Shown here piece after piece: positions 14,081-14,306 of a stretch of 14,306 nt of DNA. Numbering within the stretch: position 1 is the stretch's first letter; every line of letters starts with the position of its first letter. The position numbers and the translations under genes were made by a program. This DNA is from Deltaproteobacteria bacterium (GTDB lineage Bacteria; Desulfobacterota; Syntrophia; Syntrophales; UBA5619). The DNA lies in contig JAPLJY010000282.1 in assembly GCA_026388345.1 (NCBI GenBank), positions 1 through 14,306 of the forward strand. The letters are read 5' to 3'. A model generated the notes under the pieces. The model searched no databases, was not told the DNA's origin, and worked only from the letters and a program-made list of their open reading frames with translations.

Positions 14081-14306
14081 GTGAGCAAATTATTCCTTGA
14101 TGTTTTAGGCAATAAGGAACTTGTCGATGGTTACCAAATTGAAGATTCCATCGCCCAAAAATACAATTTGAAACCCGGTTCTATATGTCCGTTTACAGGC
14201 TTACGTGTGGAAATTTTATCTCCCCAGCAAGTTCGCGCGGCAGAAAAAGCTGAGCGTCAGAAGATAATCAAACAGCAAAGAAAAGCTCTCGGAAAAGAAA
14301 AACAGA
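14081..14306 (+). CDS. Small Lys-rich hypothetical protein, cut by the right edge
   Basis: An open frame begins at GTG 14081 and is still open at 14306, about 75 residues. The upstream in-frame stop at 14072 makes GTG 14081 the most likely start; AAAAGG at 14061-14066 is a weak, rather distant ribosome site. The first 50 residues look like a compact domain (LFLDVLGNKELVDGYQIEDS, then a CPFTGLRVEIL segment with one Cys), and the rest is a Lys/Arg/Gln-rich helix (AEKAERQKIIKQQRKAL) similar in character to the small protein at 11296-11508. I recognise no named family, and the C-terminus is missing. Coding is supported by composition and frame length only. Confidence 0.6.
   Translation, partial: MSKLFLDVLGNKELVDGYQIEDSIAQKYNLKPGSICPFTGLRVEILSPQQVRAAEKAERQKIIKQQRKALGKEKQ

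Overview
The window looks like chromosome of a GC-rich anaerobic bacterium, most likely a deltaproteobacterium of the Syntrophus/Smithella type. This is inference from gene families and style (giant 2-hydroxyacyl-CoA-dehydratase-activase fusion, dispersed intergenic palindromic repeat, secreted caspase plus DUF1566 protein); no rRNA or marker gene is present to settle it. No tRNA, rRNA, CRISPR array or intact insertion sequence was seen.

Left part (1-9759), strongly GC-rich, one plus-strand gene train: a 5'-truncated active beta-ketoacyl-ACP synthase (KS1), a PlsC-type lysophospholipid/acyl acyltransferase, a second active KS (KS2), a third KS-fold protein (KS3) in which catalytic Cys and both His are replaced (V164, A301, E338) so that it resembles a chain-length-factor partner, a 1426-residue activase/dehydratase-like fusion, and a patatin-like phospholipase. 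Gaps run from an 8-base overlap to 71 bases. The first four genes look like the downstream end of a type II fatty-acid/polyketide (aryl-polyene-like) cluster that continues off the left edge. The giant protein contains two tandem ASKHA ATPase domains and two tandem three-cysteine HgdB/DUF2229-like halves, so one chain appears to hold a pseudo-dimeric activator plus a pseudo-heterodimeric dehydratase-like part.

Middle (9760-10979): an intergenic dispersed-repeat-like element separates the patatin gene from a convergent metallo-beta-lactamase-fold hydrolase on the minus strand. Upstream of that hydrolase, base composition falls sharply, and a promoter-hairpin-terminator unit suggests a roughly 115-nt small RNA or an attenuated leader in front of a cold-shock protein gene.

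Right part (10980-14306), AT-richer and accessory in character: the Csp gene with a strong terminator, a small basic protein, a second terminator, a short remnant of a Schlafen/AlbA_2-type ATP-binding regulator, a secreted caspase-fold (C14) protein with C-terminal DUF1566 domain and a 30-bp in-frame internal duplication, a gene-poor stretch ending in a terminator, and a small lysine-rich protein cut by the right edge. The left genes plausibly act together in making and remodelling an unusual acyl chain or lipid; the right genes show no evident common pathway.
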